Below are positions 9,727-18,189 of a stretch of 64,000 bases of DNA, one piece after another; positions within the stretch are counted from its first letter, which is position 1; each line of letters starts with the position of its first letter. The notes below the pieces were generated by a model. The model was not told the origin of the DNA. It did not search any database and saw only the letters and a program-made list of their open reading frames with translations. The DNA is from a bacterium UBP2_UBA5202 (lineage in GTDB: Bacteria; Edwardsbacteria; AC1; EtOH8): positions 166,034 to 230,033 of the forward strand of contig DHVS01000016.1 of assembly GCA_002412795.1 (NCBI GenBank). The letters are read 5' to 3'. The position numbers and the translations under genes were made by a program.

Positions 9727-12603
9727 TTAAAAGTTTACGCTGACGAAGAGCCGCATTTCACGCCCGATGGCATAGGGGAATCCGTTGGCCCCGTGCTTGG
9801 AAAGTTCTTCGTTGGATTTAAGCGCGGCGTAATAGGCTTCCTCCGCCGAAACATAATCGTCGCGGTTCAGGTCGGCCCGGTAATTGTAATAAGGATTGGG
9901 GTTTCGGGGATCGCCGTCCAGATACCGGGGTATCGGCTTCTTATAGCTTTCCAGCAGACCATCCTCCAAGGCTCCGTTATTGACCGGGTCGCCGGTGTTG
10001 GAATAGACGGTGTTGACATTTTTGTTGTCGAACAAATTCTCTATTTCCGCCACCAGGTTGTAATTCATGCGCCAGACGGAAAAGGACCGGCTCAAACGCA
10101 GGTTGGTGCTGAAGGTCCAAGGCATGCGGGAGCTGTTGGTGACCTCAAGCTTGGTGCCTCTGGAAGTGGTCTTGGTATAAGGCAACCCGCTGGCCAGGTT
10201 GGTGGACATGCTGGCGCTGAAATTCTCCAAAGGTTTGATGCCGAATAGCTTGGGCCCGTCGCCTTTTTCGGTATTGAGAGAAACATCCGCCATGATGTTG
10301 TGCCTTTGGTCAAATTCCAAATAGTAATCCTGTACCGGCACCCAATCGGTGCCTGAATAATACTGGTAACTGGACAACTCGCCCACATAAGAACTGCTTC
10401 CCCGGGCCACCGAAAGTCCGTAGGAGGCGTTGCCCGATATCATCCGGGAAAACTGCAGGTTCATCTGAATTTCTGCCCCCTTGACGTTCCCGTATTCGGT
10501 GTCCTTATACAGGTAATAGTTGGACTTGGAAGAAATAATTTTTTCTTGACCCAGCAAGTGATAGATGTCCTTGTAGTATGAGGTCAGGTTCAGTAAAAAT
10601 GACTGGGAGAACTGATGTTGCAAACCGATCTCGAAAGCCACCGTCTGCTGGGCATTGAGGTCGGGGTTGCCCAGCCTGGTGGCAGTCCCCAAAGCGGTAT
10701 TGTTGATGTCGGCATACAGAAACATCAGGTCAGGGCTCTGGAAGAAATGTCCGTAGGAAAACCGGAATGCGGTCTTCTCGGAGATGGGGAAGGAGATGCC
10801 CAATCGGGGTGATATCTTGTATTTGGTCTCGGAATCGATGAATTCTATATGGGGCGCGGTCGGATCGTTCGGGTCCATGGGGGTCAATACTTCATAATCA
10901 ACCGGCCGTTTGGCCCCCGCGTCCAGCAGGTCCAGCCTCACTCCAACATTAACGATCATGCCCTGGAACTCCATTTTATCCTGAAGATAGGCATTGGCCT
11001 GGAAAGGAAAATAGGTATAATCATCCGGGGCGTAAAGATAGTATATGGTTCCATCGGGGTTGATGTCGCTGCTGGCCGGATAGCTTACGCTGTGGAGCTT
11101 TACCGTATTGAATTTGGTCTCGATCCCGGCCTTTAACTGATGCATTTTGTTAAGCTGGGAGGTAAAATCAACCTTGCCCAGGGCATATTCCGACTGACGC
11201 TTGGAGGTAAAGGGGAAGTCCCCGCCCACAAAGAATCCGCTTATGCCGTAGGGGTTAAGGGTGGGATCGCTGAAGTAATATGTATTATAACCGTCTGTGG
11301 TATCACCGTTATACAACGGACTGTTGGGGTTGGTGAAAAATTTCCGGGCATAAGGCTCCTTGAACTCGTAATCGGAGAACCAGCCTTCATAGCCTTCTTC
11401 ATTGTACTTCCGGACGCCGGTTTGGGTCCTGGTGCTGAAATACGCCAGGTTGGCGGTATAAAAAGCGTCCTTGCTGAGCATGTGGGTGACGGTGGCCTGA
11501 AGTTGCTTGCTCTTTTGCATGGTGGAGCGTTTATGTTCGCTGTTGTAATCAAAATCGTGGTTCATCGACCACCCTTCGTTGCGCCCCCGCTGGGTCCTGG
11601 ACACAAAGCCGCCCAGGATCAACTTAAAGAAGCTTTTGTCCATGGTCAGCTTGGCCTGGCCGGAGTAAAATTCGCGCTGGGTGTTGGGATAAAAATATCT
11701 TTCCCGGTCATACTCATAACGGTTCATTTCGCCCGAAACAAAGTATTTGAAGTCTTTGAGCAGAGGAACAGGACCGCCGATATTGGTTTCCATTCCATTG
11801 TACCCCCGGTTAAGCTCGTCCTCCTTGGGCAGTATGCCATTGGTGCTGTACCGGAGCATGCCCTCGTGCTTGCTGCTGCCGCTCTTGGTGACTACGTTGA
11901 CCACTCCGGACATGGCCTGGCCATATTCGGCATTAAAGCCCCCGGTGATGACCATGACCTCCTGGATGGCGTTGGTATTGATCTGGGCTCCGCTTCCCCC
12001 GACAACCTGGTCCTGGGTGGAAAGCCCGTCCACAAAATAGGCGATCTCGTTTGAACGGCCGCCCCGGATGTGCGCGCCGCTGGTGGCGCCGGAGCTTCCG
12101 CCCTCGGAACTGACCACGCCCGACTGTTTGCTTACCACGTCGGCGTAGCTGCGGACGCCGGCCATGTTCTCGATCTCCTTGGTGGATACTGTTTTGGTGG
12201 TGCTGGTAACGTCGGCCCGGACTTGCATGGCGTCTTTTGTTCCGACGACCACTGTGCCTTCCATCTCAATGATGGTGGGTTTCAGCCGGAAATTCACGGT
12301 GGTGGTCAGGTCCATGATGGCCTTTAGACCGGTTATCGTCTGCGGCTCGTACCCCATCATGTTGGCCTTGACCGAGTAGGTACCGACTGCGATGTTGATG
12401 ATGGAATACCTTCCGTCGATGTCGGTGTTGGCGCCCATGGGCGTACCCAATATCGTGATCATGGCCCCGGGCAGGGGTTCTTTGGTCTCAGCATCTACTA
12501 CAACCCCGGATATTTTACCGGTAGTGCCGCCCAAAGCTACGCCGCTGACGATCAATGAAACCATCATTACCGCCAACAGAACTTTTAAGGATTTCACCTT
12601 CAT
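9727..12603 (-). CDS. TonB-dependent receptor with N-terminal carboxypeptidase-regulatory-like domain
   Basis: The 958-residue protein has a signal peptide and then a CarboxypepD_reg-like domain at about residues 29-100 (GKISGVVVDAETKEPLPGA). The plug follows (AHIRGGRSNEIAYFVDGL, INTNAIQEVMVITGGFNAEY) and then a large beta barrel ending in RLFVSVNF. Such receptors take up ligands across the outer membrane using TonB-ExbBD energy. No SusD partner is adjacent. Near the C-terminus (about residues 911-922) DLNRDDYVSAEE looks like an EF-hand/dockerin-type calcium loop inside a barrel segment, which is odd. The ATG at 12603 follows AAGGAGGGAAAAGGAACC; an earlier in-frame start would put 23 polar residues before the signal peptide. 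Confidence 0.92.
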   Translation of the reverse strand: MKVKSLKVLLAVMMVSLIVSGVALGGTTGKISGVVVDAETKEPLPGAMITILGTPMGANTDIDGRYSIINIAVGTYSVKANMMGYEPQTITGLKAIMDLTTTVNFRLKPTIIEMEGTVVVGTKDAMQVRADVTSTTKTVSTKEIENMAGVRSYADVVSKQSGVVSSEGGSSGATSGAHIRGGRSNEIAYFVDGLSTQDQVVGGSGAQINTNAIQEVMVITGGFNAEYGQAMSGVVNVVTKSGSSKHEGMLRYSTNGILPKEDELNRGYNGMETNIGGPVPLLKDFKYFVSGEMNRYEYDRERYFYPNTQREFYSGQAKLTMDKSFFKLILGGFVSRTQRGRNEGWSMNHDFDYNSEHKRSTMQKSKQLQATVTHMLSKDAFYTANLAYFSTRTQTGVRKYNEEGYEGWFSDYEFKEPYARKFFTNPNSPLYNGDTTDGYNTYYFSDPTLNPYGISGFFVGGDFPFTSKRQSEYALGKVDFTSQLNKMHQLKAGIETKFNTVKLHSVSYPASSDINPDGTIYYLYAPDDYTYFPFQANAYLQDKMEFQGMIVNVGVRLDLLDAGAKRPVDYEVLTPMDPNDPTAPHIEFIDSETKYKISPRLGISFPISEKTAFRFSYGHFFQSPDLMFLYADINNTALGTATRLGNPDLNAQQTVAFEIGLQHQFSQSFLLNLTSYYKDIYHLLGQEKIISSKSNYYLYKDTEYGNVKGAEIQMNLQFSRMISGNASYGLSVARGSSSYVGELSSYQYYSGTDWVPVQDYYLEFDQRHNIMADVSLNTEKGDGPKLFGIKPLENFSASMSTNLASGLPYTKTTSRGTKLEVTNSSRMPWTFSTNLRLSRSFSVWRMNYNLVAEIENLFDNKNVNTVYSNTGDPVNNGALEDGLLESYKKPIPRYLDGDPRNPNPYYNYRADLNRDDYVSAEEAYYAALKSNEELSKHGANGFPYAIGREMRLFVSVNF

Positions 12604-12771
12604 GGTTCCTTTTCCCTCCTTAAATAATATTTGTTTATTTTTCTTTAATTTCAAGGCAGGCCCATATATCATCTTTTTCGAAATGCGTTCTCATCCCAAA
12701 AAAGCAATTGCATTCAATTTCAGTGTTTTTCCGGGGATCGCACCATTGTTTTTTCCGCCTGTTAGGACACC

Positions 12772-12803
12772 GATATGGTGGGGTTTTTAAACCCCACCAT
12801 ATC
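12772..12803 (-). terminator. Perfect 15-bp hairpin between two secreted-protein genes
   Basis: Arms at 12772-12786 and 12789-12803 (GATATGGTGGGGTTT and its complement) pair perfectly around a 2-nt centre. In practice a slightly larger loop would form within the T/A run. It lies 33 nt after the stop codon of the gene ending at 12837, so termination is the likely role, although no U-tract follows on the minus strand. Confidence 0.55.
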
Positions 12804-12836
12804 TTGACTGAAAGATTGAGCAGCTATTTAACGAAC

Positions 12837-14894
12837 TTACCTGACCACCACTAACTTCTTGGTGGCGCTGTTGCCGAAGGCCTGCAGGTTGTACAGATAG
12901 ACGCCGTTGGCCACCTTGCGGCCGCCGTTGTCCATTCCGTTCCAGGTGACGGTGTTCTGGCCGGCGGTGCCCTTGCCGTCCAGGGTCCGGATAACCTGCC
13001 CCGCGATGTTGTAGATCTTCAGGCTGTAGCTGCCGGACTTGGGCAGGTTGAAGGAAATCTCGGCCAGTTTGTTCACCGGGTTGGGCCGGTTCTGGTTCAG
13101 GCTGAACTTGTGGACCGGCTTTTCCTGCGGCTGCCCGGTCACGCCAAAGGTGGAGTCAATGCTTGTGCCGCCGTAGGTAAAGGTATACACGCCGCTCCAG
13201 GCGGAGGTGGTTCCCAGGGTGGCGTTGACTCTCCAGAACCATTTACCGGTAGCTGGCATACCAATAGACCTGAATTCATTGTCGTTGGTGACATACTTGC
13301 CAATTCCGGTTGCGAAGGTGCTATCCTGGCTGGCCTGTGCTTCGTAGGTTCCGCCATAGCCGAAACCGGTGCTCCAGGAGAAATACAGGGTATCGCCGGC
13401 CGGGGCCAGGGTGGTGTCGCCGCCCATCGGCACGCCCACGCTGTAGATCACCGGGGTGTTGACCAGCGGGCCTACGCCGGTGGCCAGGATCTCGGATACC
13501 GGCACTGAGAAATGATACAGCGGGCCCTTGCCGCCGGCGTCCGGGGTCTGAATCCCATCGCAGGCTATGATGTGCACCGCAGTACCCACCTCGCGGGACA
13601 TTTCCTGGGGATACATGTTATAGGCCGCATTCTGGGGCACTACCACATAGGGAACGGTCCAGTTGGCGCCGCCGTCGGTGGAGGCTGCCACCATGATGCC
13701 ACTGGTGCCCGTGGAGTGGCCGTTGTCGCACCAGGAAACGAACAGGTTGCCGGAAGCATCGGCGCCGATTGAGGGGTTACCGGCATAGACGCCGTCTCCG
13801 GTATAGGGGTTCTCAACCCCGGTGACCCGGGTGATCTTCCAGCCCTGGCTGTAGTCGCTGGGATCCTTGGGGGTGGCATGGAACATGCCCGAGCCGTTGG
13901 GGCCGGCCAAAGTTCCTTCATAATCGGTCAGGTCAAAGGCCAGGTGCGGAACTCCGTTGACCATGATGGCGTCGTAGTTGTACCACCAGCAGGCGCCGGC
14001 GAACTGCGGGAGCAATGTTTCCGGAACCACCGGGTAGGGCCCGTTAAAGGTCACGCCGCTGTCCGAGGACATCCAGTAGACCGGCTGGTTGGCGTCGCCG
14101 CTGAGGTCAAATGAAGCGACGGGAAGAGGCATGAAGGCAATCACGCTCTCCTGATGGGCATAGTGCAGCATGATGGGGTTCTGGGCCCAATCAGAGAAAA
14201 TTGGATATTCAATCATCGGGTTGGGATTCCAGGTGGTGCCCATGTCGTTGGAGAAGGTGGCCCAGGATGTCCACTTGGTGCCGTTGTCAAACGCACCGAT
14301 CGCCATGGAGCTGCTGCCCCGGTTCAAGGCAGGGATCCAAAGATTGGCATCAGCGACGTTGGATAACTGGTAGGAAGTGTACAAGCCGTCGCCCAGGCTT
14401 CCCTCTTCACGGGCATAGTACACCTGGCCTTCGACCTGCCGGTGATAGGCCATGTGAATGGGCCGGGAGATTGAGTTGCCTTCGTCGTTGTCGCCCACCA
14501 CCGCCGCAGGATAACGGGGACGGCTGGTATTGTCAACCAGGCCATGGGTCCAGTTGGCGCCGCCGTCCAGGGAATAAGCATGCCACAGGGCGTAGCTGGC
14601 AGCCACGCCGCGCAGGTAGGCGATCTGGACGGTATCATCAGCCGCAGTGGCGCCGGGGCTGACCACCATGTTGCGGGCCGCTGCCGACATGATGGTGCGG
14701 ATGTTCTGGATGGTGTCGACCACTGTGGTGGTGACCGCCTTGCTTCCGACCAAAGCGACCTTGGCCGAACCCACTCTGGGGGCGGCTGCAGTATTGTCCT
14801 CTATGGTGTTCATTTTTTTGGGTGCCGCCTGAGCCTGAAACGCAAAGCCCAGCACCAAAGCCACCGCCAATGCCAAAATCAAACCTTTTTTCAT
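12837..14894 (-). CDS. Secreted beta-propeller (sialidase-fold-like) protein with C-terminal sorting domain
   Basis: This 685-residue protein has a signal peptide (MKKGLILALAVALVLGFAFQAQA). The central part has repeated bacterial-neuraminidase-like Asp-box sequences: SLDGGANWTHG, FSNDMGTTWNPN, SSDSGVTFNGP, STDGGANWTVP. These indicate a sialidase-type propeller, but the Arg triad of a true sialidase was not recognised, so enzymatic activity is not claimed. An FN3-like segment precedes the end domain, which has the full sorting signature (LNQNRPNPVNK, YSLKIYNIAGQVIRTL, NGVYLYNLQ, KKLVVVR). AAGGGAGACC provides a Shine-Dalgarno. A strong promoter-like element lies about 156-184 nt upstream, leaving a long leader. 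Confidence 0.85.
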   Translation of the reverse strand: MKKGLILALAVALVLGFAFQAQAAPKKMNTIEDNTAAAPRVGSAKVALVGSKAVTTTVVDTIQNIRTIMSAAARNMVVSPGATAADDTVQIAYLRGVAASYALWHAYSLDGGANWTHGLVDNTSRPRYPAAVVGDNDEGNSISRPIHMAYHRQVEGQVYYAREEGSLGDGLYTSYQLSNVADANLWIPALNRGSSSMAIGAFDNGTKWTSWATFSNDMGTTWNPNPMIEYPIFSDWAQNPIMLHYAHQESVIAFMPLPVASFDLSGDANQPVYWMSSDSGVTFNGPYPVVPETLLPQFAGACWWYNYDAIMVNGVPHLAFDLTDYEGTLAGPNGSGMFHATPKDPSDYSQGWKITRVTGVENPYTGDGVYAGNPSIGADASGNLFVSWCDNGHSTGTSGIMVAASTDGGANWTVPYVVVPQNAAYNMYPQEMSREVGTAVHIIACDGIQTPDAGGKGPLYHFSVPVSEILATGVGPLVNTPVIYSVGVPMGGDTTLAPAGDTLYFSWSTGFGYGGTYEAQASQDSTFATGIGKYVTNDNEFRSIGMPATGKWFWRVNATLGTTSAWSGVYTFTYGGTSIDSTFGVTGQPQEKPVHKFSLNQNRPNPVNKLAEISFNLPKSGSYSLKIYNIAGQVIRTLDGKGTAGQNTVTWNGMDNGGRKVANGVYLYNLQAFGNSATKKLVVVR

Positions 14895-14932
14895 GATTTG
14901 GTCTCCCTTTTTAAGTTGAAAATTAGTTTTTT

Positions 14933-15049
14933 ACCGGCGTGTTTTTTTAGCCGGTTTTTACCGTATTTTTGTCTGGCTTAAAACAGGATTCTTTGCCGTC
15001 ACCTCCTTTCATAATCTCTTATCAAATATATTTTTCTGCAATTTTTAAA
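14933..15049 (-). promoter_or_regulatory. Long 5' leader with a 21-codon reading frame and a small hairpin
   Basis: Between the promoter-like element and the gene starting at 14894 the minus strand contains ATG at 15012, with 21 codons and a TAA ending at 14947. A perfect-looking Shine-Dalgarno (AAAGGAGGTGA) occurs inside this frame and has no suitable start codon after it. A hairpin (arms 14933-14938 and 14950-14955, ACCGGC/GCCGGT) overlaps the frame's end. This could be a translational leader, or simply a chance frame; the codon content (MKGGDGKESC...) resembles no known leader peptide. Confidence 0.3.
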
Positions 15050-15078
15050 AGGTTATCACTTTTTAACCAAATTGTCAA
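15050..15078 (-). promoter_or_regulatory. Sigma-70-like promoter for the secreted propeller gene
   Basis: On the minus strand TTGACA (15073-15078) is separated by exactly 17 nt from TAACCT (15050-15055). The -35 box is a perfect consensus and the -10 box matches four of six positions of TATAAT. It points toward the gene starting at 14894. Flanking sequence is strongly AT-rich, as expected for an upstream region. Confidence 0.6.
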
Positions 15079-15208
15079 TAGTTTATAAAAAATATTTGAA
15101 CTATTTTTTTGTTGGAACGGAAAATCCGGGGATGCCGATTGATTTATCCCCGAAAAGTTTCTTTGTGAAAACCTTTGGGGTTGTCCGGCCGCAGTGTTGT
15201 CAGCCTGC

Positions 15209-15547
15209 CTACCGGCTGGTCCAGCGGGTGTACACCAGCCCGGCGATGATGGAGATGAAACCTGCCAGAAATATCCCCGCCGCCTCCAGGCTGCGGCTCT
15301 GGCAGATCTGCATCAGCTGGTCGGTGCGGGAGGGGTCCAGCCGGGGGTAGATGGCCAGCGGCAGAAAATGGAACAGGGCGCCCAGGCCCAGGAAAATGGC
15401 CCCTACAAGAGGCAGCACCCAGATGACCGAGGGGCGGCGGATGATGGCCAGCAGCCGTTTTAATATCCGGGCATAGTAAAAAAACGAAAGGCCGAACAGG
15501 GCCACGGCCACGGCAAACAACAGTTCGGCTGGTATAGAGACTTCCAT
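15209..15547 (-). CDS. Small integral membrane protein, unknown function
   Basis: This 112-residue protein has three hydrophobic segments: about residues 6-26 (AELLFAVAVALFGLSFFYYA), 42-66 (VIWVLPLVGAIFLGLGALFHFL) and 87-107 (LEAAGIFLAGFISIIAGLVY). AAGGAGGTTGTCAA directly precedes the ATG, which makes the start secure. It lies just downstream of a second small membrane protein on the same strand, and the two may act together. I do not recognise the family. A longer overlapping frame (15144-15554) is a shadow: its sequence is Pro/Arg/Gly-rich and not protein-like. Confidence 0.75.
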   Translation of the reverse strand: MEVSIPAELLFAVAVALFGLSFFYYARILKRLLAIIRRPSVIWVLPLVGAIFLGLGALFHFLPLAIYPRLDPSRTDQLMQICQSRSLEAAGIFLAGFISIIAGLVYTRWTSR

Positions 15548-15624
15548 TTGACAACCTCCTTGGCTTGTGATTTTAAAAATGGAGTATGATTAAAAAAAAC
15601 TAACCCAAACTGATCGGCATCTAT

Positions 15625-15677
15625 AAGGAATGCAGGAATACATGAAAATATTCCTGGATTCCTGGTTTCCTGATAAA
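15625..15677. repeat. Dispersed imperfect palindrome, family 1, copy A
   Basis: Arms AGGAATGCAGGAATA (15626-15640) and TATTCCTGGATTCCT (15649-15663) pair at 14 of 15 positions, and the element ends in a TTTCCTGATAAAA-type tail. Related copies lie at 38379-38457 and 47341-47411, with a half copy near 58511. All are intergenic. The position just after the stop of a small membrane-protein gene suggests a 3'-end or mobile palindromic element. Confidence 0.6.
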
Positions 15678-15700
15678 AAAACCAGCACCCTTCGCAGCAA

Positions 15701-16090
15701 CTACTTGGCCGCGACAGCGGGCTTGGGGGCAGCGGCCGGGGCCGGCTTCTTGACCGGGGTGACCACGTTCTTGAACTTCATGGCTCCCAGAAAGGACAGC
15801 ACCCCCGACAGCAGGAAAAAGGAGTAGGCTATCCAGGACTGGAGGACGTTGAGCTTGACCTGGCTGGCGAAGGCGATGATCTGGATCACCGCGTAGACCA
15901 GCACCCCGGACGGGGCGAAGATCATGTACTGCCAGTCGGTCTTCTTGCGCAGCACGATCTCGTACTTCCGGGCGATCAGCCCGAACAGCACGCAGGCCAC
16001 CCACAGCAGGATGCTTCCCAGGATGGTGACCAGGTTGGTGACCGTCACGTACCACAGGTACTCGCCGGGATACAGCAGTTGCTTGAACAT
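15701..16090 (-). CDS. Small integral membrane protein with Ala/Pro/Lys tail, unknown function
   Basis: This 129-residue protein has three hydrophobic segments: about residues 17-41 (LVTILGSILLWVACVLFGLI), 56-78 (MIFAPSGVLVYAVIQIIAFA) and 85-105 (WIAYSFFLLSGVLSFLGAM). It ends in a cytoplasmic-looking tail rich in Ala, Pro and Lys. GAAGGAGGGTTAG precedes the ATG, so the start is secure. It stands upstream of the three-TM gene at 15209-15547 with a dispersed palindrome between them. No family was recognised. The Ala/Pro/Lys tail resembles the low-complexity linkers in the neighbouring roadblock-like protein. Confidence 0.75.
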   Translation of the reverse strand: MFKQLLYPGEYLWYVTVTNLVTILGSILLWVACVLFGLIARKYEIVLRKKTDWQYMIFAPSGVLVYAVIQIIAFASQVKLNVLQSWIAYSFFLLSGVLSFLGAMKFKNVVTPVKKPAPAAAPKPAVAAK

Positions 16091-16607
16091 CTAACCCTCC
16101 TTCAAATCAAAATTATAAAAGCAGAAAGCAAAATAGTTTTTCAGGCGCCTGACCTGTTCCGTTTTGCCTTTGCGTTTTTGATCTTGGCAAATATTAGTTT
16201 TCGGTCATGTTGAGTTGTACTGCGTTGATTGACTTATCAAAACATCCCTCATTTGTCAGGCATGACAGGTTCTCGGGATGACAGTTAACCCGTTTTTTTG
16301 TGCTTGCGCGCCATAGTTGCTATACACAACAGCTGCTTCAGCACGCAGGCGTGCTGATGTTGAAATTTGACGAAGTTCAATTATCAGGCAGATTGCAATA
16401 CAACCGGATTATTTGCAGGGCAAAATTTTTGGTCCTTATTTTCAAATCAACCATCCTGCCTTCTGTCTTGGTTATATTGTTGGTTTGCTTCGTTCTCACA
16501 TCAAGGGGTTATTCTCGCAAAGACGTCCTTTGTTTTTCTGCCTTCTTGCCCTGAGCTGCCAGGCTGAGCATGCCGAAGCCTTGTCGAAGGGTTGGTATTC
16601 TGCTTTT
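16091..16607. other. Intergenic region with repeat debris
   Basis: No gene is supported in this 517-bp gap. The segment at about 16548-16590 (ending GCCTTGTCGAAGGG) belongs to a family of imperfect palindromes beginning and ending in CCCT/AGGG. Similar pieces occur near 30316-30355 and 33885-33925. Plus-strand open frames of 60-140 codons cross this gap but have no ribosome binding site and no protein-like composition. Confidence 0.5.
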
Positions 16608-17399
16608 TTATTTGAGCAGCGTCATCATTTTGTCGGCCATCTGTTTGGCGGCCGAAGGCCCGATGATCATGGCGGCGTCCTTCTGCATCCCGTAGCAGAA
16701 CTTCATCACCGGGTCGCGCTGCGGTTTTTCCCTGGAGATCTTGTGGTCGGTCATCTGGTTCTGGAAGATGTCCGGGCCCAGCTCGCCCAGGAACTCCTCG
16801 GCTATGGCCAATATTTTGTCCAGCGCCTCCGCCTCTAACGGTGCGGCCGGGACTGGGGCGGGCTTGGGCGGAGCCGCCGGCTTGGCCGCCGGAGCGGGGG
16901 CGGGCTTGGGCGGGGCCGCCGGAACCGGGGCGGCGGAAGTTTGGGCCGGGGCGGCCGGCGGGGGAGCCTGTACCGGGACCGCAGCCGCGGAAACTGGTTT
17001 GGGCGGAGGGGCCGGCGTAGCTGCCGGAGCGGAAACGGCCGGGGCAGGCGCGGCCGGAGCCGCGGACAGGTTTTTGATCTCGACCAGGGCTCCGTCCAGG
17101 GCGGCGTCTATCACCGCGGCATCGGCGGTGGCGTCGGTCAGCAGGTTCAGGTAGCCCTTGTCGGTGCGGCGGATGAACAGCCGGATGCCCCGGGAGTTGA
17201 CCATCATCTTGGCGATCTGGAACTGGGCCACCTGGTTCAGGGCGTCAAAGGTCTGGGCCAGGACCATCACCGCCCGCTGGGCATTCTCCTTGACAAAACT
17301 TTTGGACAGGGTCTGGGAAACGAAACTGTTGTCGTCGCCCACAAAGAAACTTCCGGTCACGCCCTGGAGGCTGGAAAGCCGTATCAGTATCTCTTCCAT
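16608..17399 (-). CDS. Roadblock-like protein with Ala/Pro-rich linker and C-terminal helical domain
   Basis: This 263-residue protein has three parts. The N-terminal ~115 residues (EEILIRLSSLQGVTGSFFVG, FVKENAQRAVMVLAQTFDAL, GIRLFIRRTDKGYLNLLTDA) fit a roadblock/LC7 fold, the MglB type that regulates small Ras-like GTPases. A ~70-residue Ala/Pro/Lys linker follows. The last ~80 residues (LDKILAIAEEFLGELGPD) are a helical domain I do not recognise. The ATG at 17399 is preferred because AGGTGAGG lies 8 nt upstream; an in-frame GTG two codons earlier is too close to it. The gene lies 10 nt downstream of the second roadblock-like gene, so they are probably co-transcribed. No GTPase gene is adjacent. 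Confidence 0.72.
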   Translation of the reverse strand: MEEILIRLSSLQGVTGSFFVGDDNSFVSQTLSKSFVKENAQRAVMVLAQTFDALNQVAQFQIAKMMVNSRGIRLFIRRTDKGYLNLLTDATADAAVIDAALDGALVEIKNLSAAPAAPAPAVSAPAATPAPPPKPVSAAAVPVQAPPPAAPAQTSAAPVPAAPPKPAPAPAAKPAAPPKPAPVPAAPLEAEALDKILAIAEEFLGELGPDIFQNQMTDHKISREKPQRDPVMKFCYGMQKDAAMIIGPSAAKQMADKMMTLLK

Positions 17400-17409
17400 A
17401 TTCACGGCC

Positions 17410-18105
17410 TCACCTCTTTTCCGTTGCCAGCCGCGAGATCACGGTCTGGAATTTTTGCTTGACCTCCACGAAACCCAGGGAGGCGATGGCCTTCTTGCAG
17501 GTCAGGTTGACCAGTTTTTCAAAGGCGTCGCCCACTTCTTTTTTGGAGATGTCGGTCTTTACCCCTTCGTTGTAGATGATATTCCCCGGGCCGGCGGACA
17601 CCATTCTGGCCAGGCGGCCCGGAGGATCCACATTCTTGAGCTCCCGGGCCAGCATCTCCTGCCAATCGGCGGCCTTCTCGCCCTGGGCCCCGAATTCCTC
17701 CAGCAGCAGGTTGACCAGTATCATCTTTTGTTTGAGCAGTTCCTCGGCCTCGGAGATCTCGGCCATCTTGCTCTCCGACAGCAGGTCCAACGGAGTGGGC
17801 TGCAGCACCCACCAGGGGGACAGGGACGGATCCAGGTCCACTCCCAGGTAGACAGTTTCGTGGGGCAGGATCAGCATTTTATGGTCTTTGCCCTCGGCCA
17901 GCACCGAGCTCAGCTCGCCCAATTCTAGATTGGAGGAAATGACCTCGGCCGCCGAGCCCAAAAAGGCCACCACGTCGCCCAGATTGGACGGCGCGCCGGC
18001 GGAAGCCTTGACCATGGTCCCGTCCTCCTTGGCCACCGCCACGGAGTGCCGGACAGCCTCCATCTTTAAAACACTTTCCACTAATTCGGCCGGGTCTTTA
18101 GCCAT
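17410..18105 (-). CDS. Roadblock-like signalling protein with shared C-terminal module
   Basis: This 231-residue protein begins with a roadblock/LC7-like half (ELVESVLKMEAVRHSVAVAK, DGTMVKASAG, residues about 5-95). From about residue 123 it carries a helical module (LLKQKMILVNLLLEEFGAQG) that aligns well with residues about 183-275 of the DUF4388 protein encoded just upstream at 18190-19056. The shared blocks include VNLLL(E/D)EFG, GR(L/M)AR and a common spacing to the end. AGGAGCCC precedes the ATG. Roadblock proteins often regulate Ras-like GTPases such as MglA, but no GTPase is present in the window. The module's function is unknown. Confidence 0.72.
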   Translation of the reverse strand: MAKDPAELVESVLKMEAVRHSVAVAKEDGTMVKASAGAPSNLGDVVAFLGSAAEVISSNLELGELSSVLAEGKDHKMLILPHETVYLGVDLDPSLSPWWVLQPTPLDLLSESKMAEISEAEELLKQKMILVNLLLEEFGAQGEKAADWQEMLARELKNVDPPGRLARMVSAGPGNIIYNEGVKTDISKKEVGDAFEKLVNLTCKKAIASLGFVEVKQKFQTVISRLATEKR

Positions 18106-18189
18106 ATGGGCTCCTGCATTAATTAAGTAATCTGGAAAAGTAGTAACATAGCAGAGTATTGTTGCCGTATCGTGTCCGCCGGGATCAGG

